A stretch of 64,000 bases of DNA from an uncultured Spirochaetia bacterium (GCA_937125225.1 CAKZLE010000020.1:478053-542052), one strand, 5' to 3'. Shown: positions 26,368 through 36,417, numbered from the stretch's first letter. Notes: generated by a model from the sequence alone, not told the origin. Translations and numbers: made by a program.

Positions 26368-27234
26368 TCAGTCCATTTTCATGGATTGACGAAATACCCG
26401 CATACTTACCCCGGTATACCTCTTGAAGAAGCCTGCAAGGTTTGCAGGCTCATCAAAGCCGAGTGCATCGGAGATCTCATAGTTCTTCAACTTTCCCTGT
26501 ACAAGAAGTCGTTTTACCTCAAGGATGATCCTGTTGATGATCAGCTCTTTAGCACTGATCCCTGCACATTCACGACAGGCTGCATTGATACTCTTCTTAC
26601 TCAGACCCATCAAACTCTCATAATCGATTACCGCTTTCAACTTGGTGTAGTTCAATTCTACAAGTTCTCGGTAGGTATGGTAGTGTTCATAGGTAGCAGC
26701 TGAGAAGGTTCTGAGGCTCTCCCGATTCTCTTTTCTCATCGAGTAGGTAAAAGAGGCGAACATCGCTCTTATCAGATCATCTGTACTATTATCATCTCTG
26801 CGGTATTCGCTGTAGATAAGGTCAATGAGTTCTCTACTAGTCGTTCCTTTAGAGATATCTACATGTAACAGAGGCTGCCCATAGGTTGCTTCGAAGAACG
26901 AGAGGATATCCATGTCCCGGGAGTTTCCCCGTTCTATGAAGAATGGTTCGTTAATGTTTATCACATAACCTCTTACCGTATGATTAACATGATGTGCTTG
27001 AACCTGGTTCTTTGATATGACAATGAGGTCTCCTGCTCTATAGGGGTATTCGATGAAGTCTATACTATGAACACCTTCTCCTTCGGTAATATACATCAGA
27101 GACCAGAAATCGAGTCTGAAAGCCCTCTCGAGAAGCTCTCTTGGTCTGGTATTGAAGAAGCCCTGGAGTGTTACGATCTCGAAAGGGGAGTCCTCTCTAT
27201 TCCTGTTATGATATGATACTCTATCTATTCCCAC
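26368..27234 (-). CDS. AraC-family transcriptional regulator
   Basis: 288 residues from GTG 27234 (AGGAGGGATTCAG ahead). The N-terminal half is a cupin-type sensor (RAGDLIVISKNQVQAHHV), and the C-terminal 90 residues carry two helix-turn-helix motifs (MGLSKKSINAACRE and ISDALGFDEPANLAGFFKRYTG). Transcribed divergently from the amino-acid-type ABC operon at 27382, which it probably controls. Confidence 0.9.
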   Translation of the reverse strand: MGIDRVSYHNRNREDSPFEIVTLQGFFNTRPRELLERAFRLDFWSLMYITEGEGVHSIDFIEYPYRAGDLIVISKNQVQAHHVNHTVRGYVININEPFFIERGNSRDMDILSFFEATYGQPLLHVDISKGTTSRELIDLIYSEYRRDDNSTDDLIRAMFASFTYSMRKENRESLRTFSAATYEHYHTYRELVELNYTKLKAVIDYESLMGLSKKSINAACRECAGISAKELIINRIILEVKRLLVQGKLKNYEISDALGFDEPANLAGFFKRYTGVSMRVFRQSMKMD

Positions 27235-27381
27235 CTGAATCCCTCCTGATCTATCCTAGCATGATTTCAGTAGGCTATTCAAGTTAGGTATCATTATTAT
27301 AAGTTTTAAACACATTCTCATATTCAGGATTCTCCTCTCAACCTCTATGATCAGTGGATAAAATAGTAGGAGAGAAGAGCC

Positions 27382-28209
27382 ATGAAACGAACAGGTTTAC
27401 TCATAATAGTATTGGTGATCGTATTAGGTGCCTTGCCAGGCTGCCGTAAAGAATCTAATGAAGATATCTTGAAAGTTGGTATAGATCTTAAATATCCGCC
27501 CTTCATGTACCTTGATGATAACGGTGTTCCAGCAGGACTGGAACCCGACCTCTCGAGAGCCTTTGGTGAATATCTGGGAAAAGAGGTTGAGATCGTGAAT
27601 ACTGATTTCTCCATGCTCATCGCATCCCTCGAGACCGGTGAGGTCGATATCGTCATCAGTGACATGTCGGTGACCGAAGAGCGGAAACAGAAGCTGGATT
27701 TCTCTACAGGCTACCGCTACGGGCGAATCCCGGTTCTGGTGAACAAGAGTTTCTATGATGAGAAGGAAATAACAGATGAGATGTCTCCCGAAGAGTTCTT
27801 TGCTCTTGATGGTCTGAAAGCTATCGGGTTGAGTGGTACCTTTGCGACGACCATCCCGGGAGACTATGGTGTTGAGGCTGCTGAGGCGACTGAGATAGCA
27901 ACCGCTATCATTGAGGTTACCACAGGGAGCTCGAATGTCATTGTTGGTTCCTATGTGATCTTCGGTGACCATGCGGCCAACCCTGATACCACAGAGATCT
28001 TTCTGGGGCTCGACCAATACTCTACCTCTGCCTTTGCTGTGAAGAGAGGAAATACTGAACTGCTTGAAAAGGCAAATGAGTTCATTCACACCCTCTACGA
28101 GGATGGCGGATTATATGAGGAGCTCGCAGAAAAATATGATGAAGTTATCCATGAGGTCTTCTTCTCAGAGAAGTATGGACTCGATTTTGTCGTCACAAAA
28201 CCGGAATAG
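27382..28209 (+). CDS. Amino-acid-type ABC transporter substrate-binding lipoprotein
   Basis: 275 residues. Signal peptide with lipobox GALPGC (anchor Cys 21). The mature part has the family-3 binding-protein pattern LKVGIDLKYPPFMYLDDNG...GLEPDLSRAFGEYLG and MLIASLETGEVDIVISDMSVTEER. This family usually binds polar amino acids, opines or related compounds. First gene of a four-gene operon; the start has GGAGAGAAG ahead. Confidence 0.92.
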   Translation: MKRTGLLIIVLVIVLGALPGCRKESNEDILKVGIDLKYPPFMYLDDNGVPAGLEPDLSRAFGEYLGKEVEIVNTDFSMLIASLETGEVDIVISDMSVTEERKQKLDFSTGYRYGRIPVLVNKSFYDEKEITDEMSPEEFFALDGLKAIGLSGTFATTIPGDYGVEAAEATEIATAIIEVTTGSSNVIVGSYVIFGDHAANPDTTEIFLGLDQYSTSAFAVKRGNTELLEKANEFIHTLYEDGGLYEELAEKYDEVIHEVFFSEKYGLDFVVTKPE

Positions 28210-28215
28210 ACCATA

Positions 28216-28959
28216 ATGATCAATATTTTGGACCGTATTCAGAAGACTGCTGCTTACCTGATCCTCATCAGTCTATTCGTGGTTATCCTTCTGACTGCAA
28301 CAGACAACCTGAGATATGATCTTATTCTCAGTGAGGGTAGGTTACTCTTTGATGCAATGATCACGACTTTATGGATAAGTCTTGTGACACTTATTCTCTC
28401 AATGGTCTTCGGGTTCATATTCTTTCTTGCCATGAGAAGTCAGATAGTCTTCCTGAAGACCCTCTCGAATGGTATGAAAGAGATCGTCATGGGAACACCG
28501 TTACTTGTGATGATCTTTCTTGTTGTCTACGTGTTCGGTATCAAGGCAGGAATCCACAGTAAGCTATCTTTGGGTATCCTGGCTATGACAGCCTATATGG
28601 CCCCATACATCGCAAATGCCTATGAGACAGCCTCTGCGGTCATCGATGAAGATCAATATACGGTAATGGACCTCTACCACTTCAATCTCTTTCAACGCTA
28701 TCGATATATCATCCTGCCCCAGATGATACGGCCCCTTATTCCCTCGATGCTCAATAACCTCTCGAGTATCATAAAGGGATCTGCCTTGTTGAAGATCGTA
28801 TCGATCAGTGAAGTATCATATGTGATCACAGTCATATCGAACAGGAGTTATGCGAGCATAGAAGGCTATCTGGTGATGTGGGTCATGTATCTTATCATAA
28901 CCATCCCCCTATCTCTGCTCTCAGCATACCTAGGAAGGAGGTTCTCACATGCGAATTGA
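28216..28959 (+). CDS. Amino-acid-type ABC transporter permease (HisM/GlnP type)
   Basis: 247 residues, hydrophobic segments near 10-30, 50-75, 90-115, 190 and 220. Contains GTPLLVMIFLVVYV and the ATPase-coupling loop DLYHFNLFQRYRYIILPQMIRPLIPS typical of the HisMQ family. Six bases behind the binding-protein gene; overlaps the ATPase gene by 11 bases. Works as a homodimer in most such systems. Confidence 0.9.
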   Translation: MINILDRIQKTAAYLILISLFVVILLTATDNLRYDLILSEGRLLFDAMITTLWISLVTLILSMVFGFIFFLAMRSQIVFLKTLSNGMKEIVMGTPLLVMIFLVVYVFGIKAGIHSKLSLGILAMTAYMAPYIANAYETASAVIDEDQYTVMDLYHFNLFQRYRYIILPQMIRPLIPSMLNNLSSIIKGSALLKIVSISEVSYVITVISNRSYASIEGYLVMWVMYLIITIPLSLLSAYLGRRFSHAN

Positions 28960-29659
28960 GGTGAAAGGACTCACAAAGTCCTATGATGGGAAATCGGTAT
29001 TGAATGCTCTAGATCTAGTGCTTGGAGATGTGAAAGTCATTGGTATCATAGGAGGCTCCGGCTGTGGTAAATCGACCCTGCTTCGGCAGCTTACCGGGAT
29101 CGAGACCCCTGAATCCGGTTCAGTCAAGATCAATGGTATCGAATTGAACTCTGAGAATCTTAAAGCCTACCAGAAGCGGATAGGGGTGGTCTTCCAGAAA
29201 CACAACCTGTTCCCTCATCTCACGGTGGAGGAGAATATTACCCTGATCCTGAGAAAGACTATTGGGATGAGCAGAAGTGAAGCTGAGGTGAGATGCTCAC
29301 AGGTATTGACAGAGTTCCAACTCAGTGACCAGAGGAATAAGATTCCCTCCAAGATATCAGGGGGACAGGCCCAAAGAGCATCTATCGCTCGTGCTGTAGC
29401 AACAGAGCCTGATCTGATCTTTCTTGATGAACCTACCGCTGCCCTTGATCCCATATTGACCAAAGAGGTCCTGAACAGCATACAGCTGCTGAAATCAGAT
29501 GGTGCTGAGTTCATCTTCGTGACCCACGAGATGGATTTTCTGCGAAAGTTCGCAGATTACTTTATATTTATGGATGAAGGATCCATAATCGAACATGGTG
29601 TCATTGAGAAGTTAGAGACACCAGATACTAAAAGACTGAAAATATTCGTAAGACGATAA
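28949..29659 (+). CDS. Amino-acid-type ABC transporter ATP-binding protein (GlnQ type)
   Basis: 236 residues with Walker A GGSGCGKST (around 35-43), Q-loop FQKHNLFPHLTV, signature ISGGQAQRASIARA (one step from LSGGQ), Walker B LIFLDEPTAALDP and the switch His in FVTHEMDF. The start overlaps the end of the permease gene and has AAGGAGG ahead. Energises the importer encoded with it. Confidence 0.93.
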   Translation: MRIEVKGLTKSYDGKSVLNALDLVLGDVKVIGIIGGSGCGKSTLLRQLTGIETPESGSVKINGIELNSENLKAYQKRIGVVFQKHNLFPHLTVEENITLILRKTIGMSRSEAEVRCSQVLTEFQLSDQRNKIPSKISGGQAQRASIARAVATEPDLIFLDEPTAALDPILTKEVLNSIQLLKSDGAEFIFVTHEMDFLRKFADYFIFMDEGSIIEHGVIEKLETPDTKRLKIFVRR

Positions 29660-29676
29660 CAACTAAGGAGTGTCCT

Positions 29677-30423
29677 ATGATGACGATAAAAGATGTATAT
29701 GAGAGATTCGAGAAGCTGCATTCCTACAGCTTCGCCACCCTTGATGGGGACTATCCTGAGATCCGTATAGCCCACTTTCTCACCTATGATGAAGAGGGTC
29801 TCTATTTCATGACCATGAAGGTGAAACCCTTCTATGAACAGCTAAAGAGAGGAAAGAAGATAGCCGTATGTGCCCAGGTCACTAAATCCGATGGTGCTGC
29901 GACTCATGATGAAGATGGGCTCTCCTATTTTCCAGCAGGCTACAATATCAGGGTGAGCGGAGATGTCCGTGAGTTATCAACACAGGAACTATATGCTAAG
30001 GCTAAGAAGGATGATCGATTCATCGGTTGCGTAAAGGACCTCGAGAGATATCCGACGATGACGACATTCGTCCTCCATAGCTTCAAGGGTGAACTCTATG
30101 ACTTTGATTTTGAGAAGGAGTTCAGAGATCATAAGATCGAAAGAGAACGATTCTCCTTCAATGGGATGGACTTCATCGAACCGGGTTTCGTGATAGACCC
30201 TGCTAAGTGTATCTCCTGTGGGATCTGTGCTGAGGTCTGTACCTTTGCCGCTATCATTCCAGGAGAGAGTTACTCGATCATGGGTTCCCATTGTGATGAG
30301 TGTGGAAGCTGTTATTCTGCATGTCCTGCTACTGCGATCACCGCGAAAGCACCTCTCGATGAGGTTGAGCGAAAGGCTATAGGGAAACAGATCCTTGCCT
30401 ATGCCCGATCTCAGAAGAGTTAG
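29677..30423 (+). CDS. FMN-binding split-barrel protein fused to 2x[4Fe-4S] ferredoxin
   Basis: 248 residues. About 1-150 is a pyridoxamine-phosphate-oxidase-like FMN split barrel (FATLDGDYPEIRIAHF, LYFMTMKVKPFYEQLKRGKKIAVC). About 165-235 carries two [4Fe-4S] motifs, CISCGICAEVC and CDECGSCYSAC followed by P. Expected to pass electrons from reduced ferredoxin through the clusters to FMN for reduction of a small molecule. It lies 17 bases behind the ABC ATPase gene with its own AAGGAG and ends at a strong terminator, so it belongs to the import operon and may act on the imported compound, which is inference. Confidence 0.88.
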   Translation: MMTIKDVYERFEKLHSYSFATLDGDYPEIRIAHFLTYDEEGLYFMTMKVKPFYEQLKRGKKIAVCAQVTKSDGAATHDEDGLSYFPAGYNIRVSGDVRELSTQELYAKAKKDDRFIGCVKDLERYPTMTTFVLHSFKGELYDFDFEKEFRDHKIERERFSFNGMDFIEPGFVIDPAKCISCGICAEVCTFAAIIPGESYSIMGSHCDECGSCYSACPATAITAKAPLDEVERKAIGKQILAYARSQKS

Positions 30424-30464
30424 GAATCGGGAATCTATCCGATTAAAGACGATACTCATGACTC

Positions 30465-30500
30465 AAACAGTACCTCAGGTTATCCTGAGGTACTGTTTTT
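30465..30500 (+). terminator. Intrinsic terminator of the ABC/FMN-ferredoxin operon
   Basis: Perfect 15-bp stem (30465-30479 with 30484-30498), TTAT loop and a short T-run. It closes the four-gene operon beginning at 27382. Confidence 0.88.
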
Positions 30501-30553
30501 CACAGCTTCTTTCAGGATACAGACTTCTCTTTATCGTGTAGTATGTAACTACT

Positions 30554-30793
30554 ATGGAAGATAAACGTGCTATCTTACACAATGAGAGCCCTTTTGAGTA
30601 CCGACTCTTGAAGGGAGATAAGGCCCAGATTCTCTATCGGGGTAGATATATCAAGATGATCTCTGGAAAAGAGTTCGCCCGGTTAGAGGCTCTGATAGGG
30701 CAGGGAGATCCCTACCAGATCCAGTTGCATCTTGCCAAGATCACCCGTAATTTCAAGAGGGGTAATGAGAGGATGGCAAAAGGGTCGAAGTGA
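30554..30793 (+). CDS. Small hypothetical protein, 79 residues
   Basis: Not recognised. Basic, predicted soluble protein (MEDKRAILHNESPFEYRLLKG...), no cysteines, no membrane segment. There is no Shine-Dalgarno sequence ahead of the ATG; a -10-like TAGTAT at 30539-30544 would start RNA about three bases before the ATG, so a leaderless message is possible. It lies between a terminator and sbcD on the same strand. Coding is supported by its size, its place and natural codon use, but not by a family match. Confidence 0.6.
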   Translation: MEDKRAILHNESPFEYRLLKGDKAQILYRGRYIKMISGKEFARLEALIGQGDPYQIQLHLAKITRNFKRGNERMAKGSK

Positions 30794-30895
30794 TCAGCTT
30801 ACATACTATCTGTTTCCCTAAGTATTCGTTGCAATAACTCAGGGGTCTGTATACTATAGCTATAAGAGATCACCTATCTCTCACAGGAGTCAGCT

Positions 30896-32137
30896 ATGAG
30901 AATACTACATACATCTGATTGGCATCTTGGACGGACTCTCTACGGGAAGAGACGCTATAAGGAGTTCTCTGCCTTTCTTGATTGGTTGCTCGAGACTATA
31001 GCTGCCAATTCAGTAGAGGTGCTCCTCGTCGCTGGAGATATCTTTGATACAAGTACCCCCGGAACCACTTCACAGCAACTCTACTATCGTTTTCTCTCAG
31101 AAGTAGCAAAGAGTTGCTGTAGAGATGTGATCATCACCGCAGGGAATCATGACTCTCCCACATTCTTAGATGCCCCTCATGACCTACTGAATGCCTTTGA
31201 TGTCCATGTGATAGGAACCGCAAGAGAAGATGTGACAGAGGAGGTCCTCACGCTTCACGATGAAGCTGGAGTTCCTCATCTGATCGTATGTGCGGTGCCC
31301 TATCTGCGTGATAGAGATATTAGGAGATCTGTACAGGGAGAGTCTATCGATGAGAAGGATACAAAACTGATCAATGGGGTGAAAGCCCATTATGATGCAG
31401 TCTGTGACCATGCTGAGGTACTACAACAGGACTTCAAGGAGAACGGCTATGGGAAAATCCCCATCATCGCCATGGGGCATCTGTTCGCTGCAGGGGGGAA
31501 GACCTTCGATGGTGATGGGGTAAGAGAACTCTATATCGGTTCATTGGCCCATATCGGTAGTGACCTGTTTCACGATTCAATTGATTATCTAGCCTTAGGT
31601 CATCTACATATACCACAAAAGCTCAATGGGATTGAGACTATGCGTTATTCTGGATCTCCCATACCGGTAGGATTTGGTGAGGCTACCCAGAAAAAGCGTG
31701 TGATCCTCCTTGGTCTTACACCTCAGGAGGTGAAGATCGAGGAACTCTTCGTTCCCTGTTTTCAACGACTAGTTCAGCTTCAGGGGGACTACGGTGAGAT
31801 CACAGAGGAGCTTGAGAAGCTGAAAGCTGAAGATATGAGTATCTGGGTCGAGATCGACTATACCGGGAGTGAAATCCTCCATGACCTCAAAGGGCAGCTC
31901 GAACAGACAATCACCGATTCCCCGATCGAGATCCTACGTATCAGGAATCGCCAGATAGTAGAACGAGCACTTAAAGCGACTGTAGAGAATGAGTCACTCG
32001 AGGATCTGGATGAGTATCAGGTCTTCTCTCGGTTCATGGATGATCAGGGAATCGTTGAAGAGTCAAGAACTGAGTTGTTGGCAGCCTATGGAGAGATCAT
32101 CACAGCGATACAGGAAAAGGATTCACCAGAAGACTAG
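30896..32137 (+). CDS. sbcD: SbcD nuclease subunit (Mre11-like)
   Basis: 413 residues, calcineurin-type phosphoesterase with the metal motifs in order: HTSDWHLGR (start), GDIFDT (around 47), GNHDS (around 83), GHLF and GHLHIP (about 200 and 237). With SbcC it forms the ATP-dependent nuclease that opens hairpins and processes double-strand ends. Start fixed by AGGAG seven bases before the ATG; the sbcC start follows 11 bases after the stop. Confidence 0.95.
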   Translation: MRILHTSDWHLGRTLYGKRRYKEFSAFLDWLLETIAANSVEVLLVAGDIFDTSTPGTTSQQLYYRFLSEVAKSCCRDVIITAGNHDSPTFLDAPHDLLNAFDVHVIGTAREDVTEEVLTLHDEAGVPHLIVCAVPYLRDRDIRRSVQGESIDEKDTKLINGVKAHYDAVCDHAEVLQQDFKENGYGKIPIIAMGHLFAAGGKTFDGDGVRELYIGSLAHIGSDLFHDSIDYLALGHLHIPQKLNGIETMRYSGSPIPVGFGEATQKKRVILLGLTPQEVKIEELFVPCFQRLVQLQGDYGEITEELEKLKAEDMSIWVEIDYTGSEILHDLKGQLEQTITDSPIEILRIRNRQIVERALKATVENESLEDLDEYQVFSRFMDDQGIVEESRTELLAAYGEIITAIQEKDSPED

Positions 32138-32148
32138 GGAGCTCACCG

Positions 32149-35100
32149 ATGAAAATACTGAAACTGACATTCATGAATCTGAATTCACTCTATGGGACCT
32201 GGGAGATCGATTTTAACGATCCAGACTACCAGTCCAATGGGATCTTTGCTCTAACTGGCCCGACCGGTTCTGGTAAATCAACTATACTTGATGCTATCTG
32301 TCTTGCTCTGTATGGAGAGACTCCCAGACTCGGGAGGATCACCCAGAAGGAGAATGAGATCATGTCAAGGAACACAGGTGAGTGTTTCTCAGAGGTGGTC
32401 TTTCAGACCCAGACCGGTAGCTATATGTGCCATTGGTCACAACATCGAGCACGAAAGAGGCCGGATGGAAAACTTGCCGATGCAAAGCATGAGATATCAG
32501 AATCAGTGAACGGGACAGTCCTAGAGACGAAGAAGCGAGAGGTCCTCTCTAAAGTCGAATCGATCACTGGAATGGATTTTTCCCGATTCACTAGATCGAT
32601 CCTCTTGGCACAGGGAGGGTTCGACTCCTTCCTCAAAGCCGATACCGATGAGAAGTCCAAGATCCTTGAGCAGATAACCGGAGTCGAGATCTATACAGAG
32701 ATCTCAAAGATGGTCTTTGAACGCCAGAAAGAGGAAAAACAGAGACTCACCGTACTCAAAGCAGGCTTGGAGGATTTGGTCCTCCTCACGGCTGAGGAGA
32801 TCGATGAGAGACTGAATATCATATCACAGAAGAGCGAGGAAGAGGTTTCTCTCAAGAATGCCTATACTGCAGTAGTGGACTCTATCAACTGGTTAGGTGG
32901 TATCGCGCGATTAAAAGAGGAATTGGCTCAACTTGAAGGAGAACAGAAACGATCTTCAGAAGAGCTTGGATCCTTTCTCCCGAAACGAGAGCGATTAGAA
33001 GCAGCACAGCGTGCTGCTGAAGTCGATGGTCTTTATGGAGAGTTGGAGCAGCTGAGAAGACAGCATACGGTTGAGAAACAGCAGCTTGAGAGCTTCGAAA
33101 GCTCTCTACCGGAGAAGAAAGAGGAGAGGTCTAAAGCAAAGGAGCTTCTCATCTCATCGAAAGAGCGTTTAGTCTCAGATAGAGAAGGGCTACAAGAGCT
33201 TCAGAAGGTCATCTCAGATGTACGGTTGCTCGATCAAAAGATCATGAATGCTTCTGAGACGGTAGCTAAGACTGAGGAGAGAAGAACTGGTATAACTCTC
33301 GAGCTTGCAGAGAAAGAGCACAGTAAAGAGACAAATCTGGAAGCTATTTCCTCAATCTCATCTGACAGGGAAGAGATCCGTTCCTATTTGACCACTCATA
33401 GTGATGATGAGCTCCTAGTCGCTGAATACTCAGCTATCAATGCGAATCTGCAGACGATAGCTGATCTAGGAACTTCTATAACCGATCTGAAAGAGAAGAT
33501 TCAGATGGTAGAAGAGTCTATAGCTGATCAGAAGAAGTCCATAAGAAGTCAGGAAGCCTCTGTTAAAGAGCAAGAACTGCAGGAAAGTCGTATCTCTCAG
33601 AGAATATCTGAAGAGAGAGCAGCGATTGAGAAATTACTTGAGGGGAGGCTCTTACGGGAGTACAGAGATGAGTATAAGAGAGCTCTTAAAGAGAAAGCTC
33701 TTATCGGGAAGATTATCAATCTTGAAGAGGAGAGAGATAGGTTAGCAGAGGGGGCACCCTGTCCCTTGTGTGGTGCTATGGAACACCCGTATGCAGAGGC
33801 TGAGACTTTCACTTTTGATGAGGTAGATAAGAGGATAACCTTCCTCGAAGGTAAGATCGAAACAATCGAGAGAATCGGTGAAGGTATACAGAACCTGGAA
33901 AGCGAACAGAGTCAAGCCGAGATAGCCCATAGAGCTGCACATGACCTTTTGAAGGAGATGCTCACCAATCTGAACCAGTCTGAATCCAAGTTAGAAGAGC
34001 TGAGAGAGAAAAAAGAAGAATCTGAGAATCAGAACCAGGGTCGTTGTGGTGAATTGTTCAGCATGCTAGAGCCTTTGGGAGTTGAAGTAGTTGATGCGAA
34101 GCATGCTGTAGAACTCTCTTCTAGACTGAAGGCCAAACTCGATCGATGGAAGAAGAGTAGTGAAGAAGATGGGAACCTCAAGGTTCGATGTGAGCAGCTC
34201 TTAGGTGATAACAAGCTTCTTGATGATAATCTGAAGAGTCTAGAGTCTCGTTTGACTGAGAGCGATCAGGAGTTAGAGCAGACGGTTCCCCTCCTGAGCG
34301 CACTCAAGAAAGAGCGGCAGGAACTCTTTGGCGATACCGAACCTGATCGGGCAGAAGTGGAAGCTGAAGAGAGGGTGAAGCATTCTGAGGATAAAGTGAA
34401 TCAATCTGAGACTGTTTTCCAGGAGAGAAACCAGGAAACGATCGAGATAAGCAGTAAGATCGAACAGTTAAAAGAATCGATCTCTGCAAGGAGCACCAGG
34501 CTTGAGGAGTCTGAAATAGACTTCAGAAAAGCTCTATCCCTACGAGAGATCAAGAGTGAAGCAGGATTCTTGGCAATACGACTAGATCTCGATACTCGAA
34601 GAGACCTAATAGAACAGGCTGATACCTTGGATAAGAGGCATCAAGAGATTCTTACCAAGATCAAGGACCGGAATAGACGTTTGACTGAGGAGTCTGAAAA
34701 GGCTCTGACAGAAGAGAGTCCTGAAGAACTGGATCTTAAGAAACGTGATCTTGATACCTCATTACAGGAACTCAGAGAAGAGATGAGCAGTATACAGTTC
34801 AGCCTCAAACAGGATGCAGCCAATCATGAGAGAGTGAAAGATAAGCAGTCGAAGATCGAGGGGCAAGAGAAGATCTTCACGAGATGGAATACCCTCAATT
34901 CTTATATTGGTTCTGCAGATGGGAAGAAGTTCAGAAACTATGCTCAAGGGCTTACCTTCGAACTGATGGTTTCCCATGCGAACCGACAGCTTCAGAAGAT
35001 GACAGAGCGTTATCTCCTCATGCGTAATGAACAGGCACCTCTCGAATTGAATGTCATCGATAACTATCAGGCAGGGGAGATCAGGTCTATCAAGAACCTT

Positions 35101-35400
35101 TCAGGAGGAGAGAGTTTCATCGTGAGCCTCGCTCTTGCTCTAGGACTCTCGAGTATGTCTAGTAAGAGGGTCAAAGTAGATTCCCTCTTCCTTGATGAGG
35201 GGTTCGGTACCCTTGATGAGGAGGTTCTCGATACGGCCCTCGAGATGCTCTCAGGATTGCATGAAGATAATAAACTCATTGGTGTCATATCCCATGTACC
35301 GGCATTGAAAGAGCGGATCGGGGTGCAGATCAGGATAACTGCTCATACCGGGGGAAAGAGTTCTATCAGTGGCCCCGGGTGCAGGCAGCTCAATGAGTGA
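32149..35400 (+). CDS. sbcC: SbcC ATPase subunit (Rad50-like)
   Basis: 1083 residues, SMC-type architecture. Walker A GPTGSGKST near residue 40, two long Glu/Lys-rich coiled coils (about 190-520 and 560-950), zinc hook C538-P-L-C541 between them, then signature NLSGGESFIVSLALALG and Walker B SLFLDEGFGTLDEE near the C-terminus. ATP-driven partner of SbcD in DNA-end and hairpin cleavage. Its last 11 bases overlap the end of the convergent acetyltransferase gene. Confidence 0.95.
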   Translation: MKILKLTFMNLNSLYGTWEIDFNDPDYQSNGIFALTGPTGSGKSTILDAICLALYGETPRLGRITQKENEIMSRNTGECFSEVVFQTQTGSYMCHWSQHRARKRPDGKLADAKHEISESVNGTVLETKKREVLSKVESITGMDFSRFTRSILLAQGGFDSFLKADTDEKSKILEQITGVEIYTEISKMVFERQKEEKQRLTVLKAGLEDLVLLTAEEIDERLNIISQKSEEEVSLKNAYTAVVDSINWLGGIARLKEELAQLEGEQKRSSEELGSFLPKRERLEAAQRAAEVDGLYGELEQLRRQHTVEKQQLESFESSLPEKKEERSKAKELLISSKERLVSDREGLQELQKVISDVRLLDQKIMNASETVAKTEERRTGITLELAEKEHSKETNLEAISSISSDREEIRSYLTTHSDDELLVAEYSAINANLQTIADLGTSITDLKEKIQMVEESIADQKKSIRSQEASVKEQELQESRISQRISEERAAIEKLLEGRLLREYRDEYKRALKEKALIGKIINLEEERDRLAEGAPCPLCGAMEHPYAEAETFTFDEVDKRITFLEGKIETIERIGEGIQNLESEQSQAEIAHRAAHDLLKEMLTNLNQSESKLEELREKKEESENQNQGRCGELFSMLEPLGVEVVDAKHAVELSSRLKAKLDRWKKSSEEDGNLKVRCEQLLGDNKLLDDNLKSLESRLTESDQELEQTVPLLSALKKERQELFGDTEPDRAEVEAEERVKHSEDKVNQSETVFQERNQETIEISSKIEQLKESISARSTRLEESEIDFRKALSLREIKSEAGFLAIRLDLDTRRDLIEQADTLDKRHQEILTKIKDRNRRLTEESEKALTEESPEELDLKKRDLDTSLQELREEMSSIQFSLKQDAANHERVKDKQSKIEGQEKIFTRWNTLNSYIGSADGKKFRNYAQGLTFELMVSHANRQLQKMTERYLLMRNEQAPLELNVIDNYQAGEIRSIKNLSGGESFIVSLALALGLSSMSSKRVKVDSLFLDEGFGTLDEEVLDTALEMLSGLHEDNKLIGVISHVPALKERIGVQIRITAHTGGKSSISGPGCRQLNE

Positions 35401-35854
35401 GGCTCTTATCGACCCAGAGGGTCGGAGAGATTTCATACCCACAGGAGCTATATAGCTTCTGTGCTACCTCATTGGTCGTTCCCGTAGAACATGCGACATA
35501 GACAATACCAAAATCCTTTACCCACTTCTCAATGAAATATAGTAGTTGTCTTGCTATATGTTGTTTCCTATAGGCCGGGGTTATAAAGAGTTCATTGATC
35601 CAGAGATAGTCTCCACCGGACTCGAGTCCACTGCAGATGTTGCCGAAAGCGAATCCTATGACCGTATGCGTTTCATTGAGAACAAGGAACAATCTGGCTC
35701 TCTTTCCCTCAGAGAGGGCATTCTGCAGGGATGCATTGATACGTAGGGGATCCGGGTCCGCTCCATAACCTCTCATCTGCTGCCCTATGGCACTGATGAG
35801 CTCCTCTTTCCCTGGTATTTCAACATAGTCCTCTATCACCTCGAATGTCCACAT
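35390..35854 (-). CDS. GNAT acetyltransferase
   Basis: 154 residues from ATG 35854, which has GGAGG five bases ahead; an ATG nine codons upstream lacks a ribosome site. Acetyl-CoA motif A around 90-120 (LWINELFITPAYRKQHIARQLLYFIEKW), with the usual Q/RxxGxG loop changed to RKQHIA, followed by the C-terminal ASTGTTNEVAQKLYSSCGYE-type segment. Substrate unknown. Convergent with sbcC, overlapping its stop. Confidence 0.85.
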   Translation of the reverse strand: MWTFEVIEDYVEIPGKEELISAIGQQMRGYGADPDPLRINASLQNALSEGKRARLFLVLNETHTVIGFAFGNICSGLESGGDYLWINELFITPAYRKQHIARQLLYFIEKWVKDFGIVYVACSTGTTNEVAQKLYSSCGYEISPTLWVDKSLTH

Positions 35855-35937
35855 GTTTTCCTCCACTCCACTTTTTATCATCTTATCATAGTCAGAGCAG
35901 TAGATAACCTACTATAATGACCTAGATGAGGGATGCT

Positions 35938-36417
35938 ATGAGAACAACAGTACACAAAGAGATCAAGAGATTCATAAGATTCCTGAAATGGGCTATTCCC
36001 TATCATGGGGCAGGGATCATTCTGTATCATAAGGATGAAGAGGGTCTTATTAGAGTACTTCTTGGTAGAAGAGCTACCCGACCCGGTATCGGCAGATGGT
36101 CGGTCCCCGGTGGTGGTTATGAAGCGAAAGATGGAAGGATCGACGGTAAGAGGGACCTCAAGGCTGCCGCGATCCGTGAGACACGAGAAGAGATTTCTGT
36201 CGAGGTGAAAGAGTGTTCGAAGATATGGTCTATGCATGTGATCATCTTCCATTGGGAACTATTCTGTGCTGAGTCTGAGGATATGGCTATCCCCGACTAT
36301 AATTGGGAGTTTCAGGTGCTTCGCTGGCTACCTCTTGATGATCTACCCAAGGATATCCTCCTTTTCATAAGACCACAGGTGAAAGCTCTAAGACGTAGAT
36401 TAGGGAGTAAGAGGTAA
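35938..36417 (+). CDS. NUDIX hydrolase
   Basis: 159 residues from ATG 35938 (GAGGGA five bases ahead); a TATAAT at 35913-35918 puts the transcription start next to an earlier in-frame ATG at 35926, which argues for the later start. Nudix box: WSVPGGGYE followed by AIRETREEI, with a ten-residue insert between the GG and the REUxEE helix. Basic N-terminus (KEIKRFIRFLKWAI) and C-terminus. Substrate unknown. Confidence 0.85.
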   Translation: MRTTVHKEIKRFIRFLKWAIPYHGAGIILYHKDEEGLIRVLLGRRATRPGIGRWSVPGGGYEAKDGRIDGKRDLKAAAIRETREEISVEVKECSKIWSMHVIIFHWELFCAESEDMAIPDYNWEFQVLRWLPLDDLPKDILLFIRPQVKALRRRLGSKR

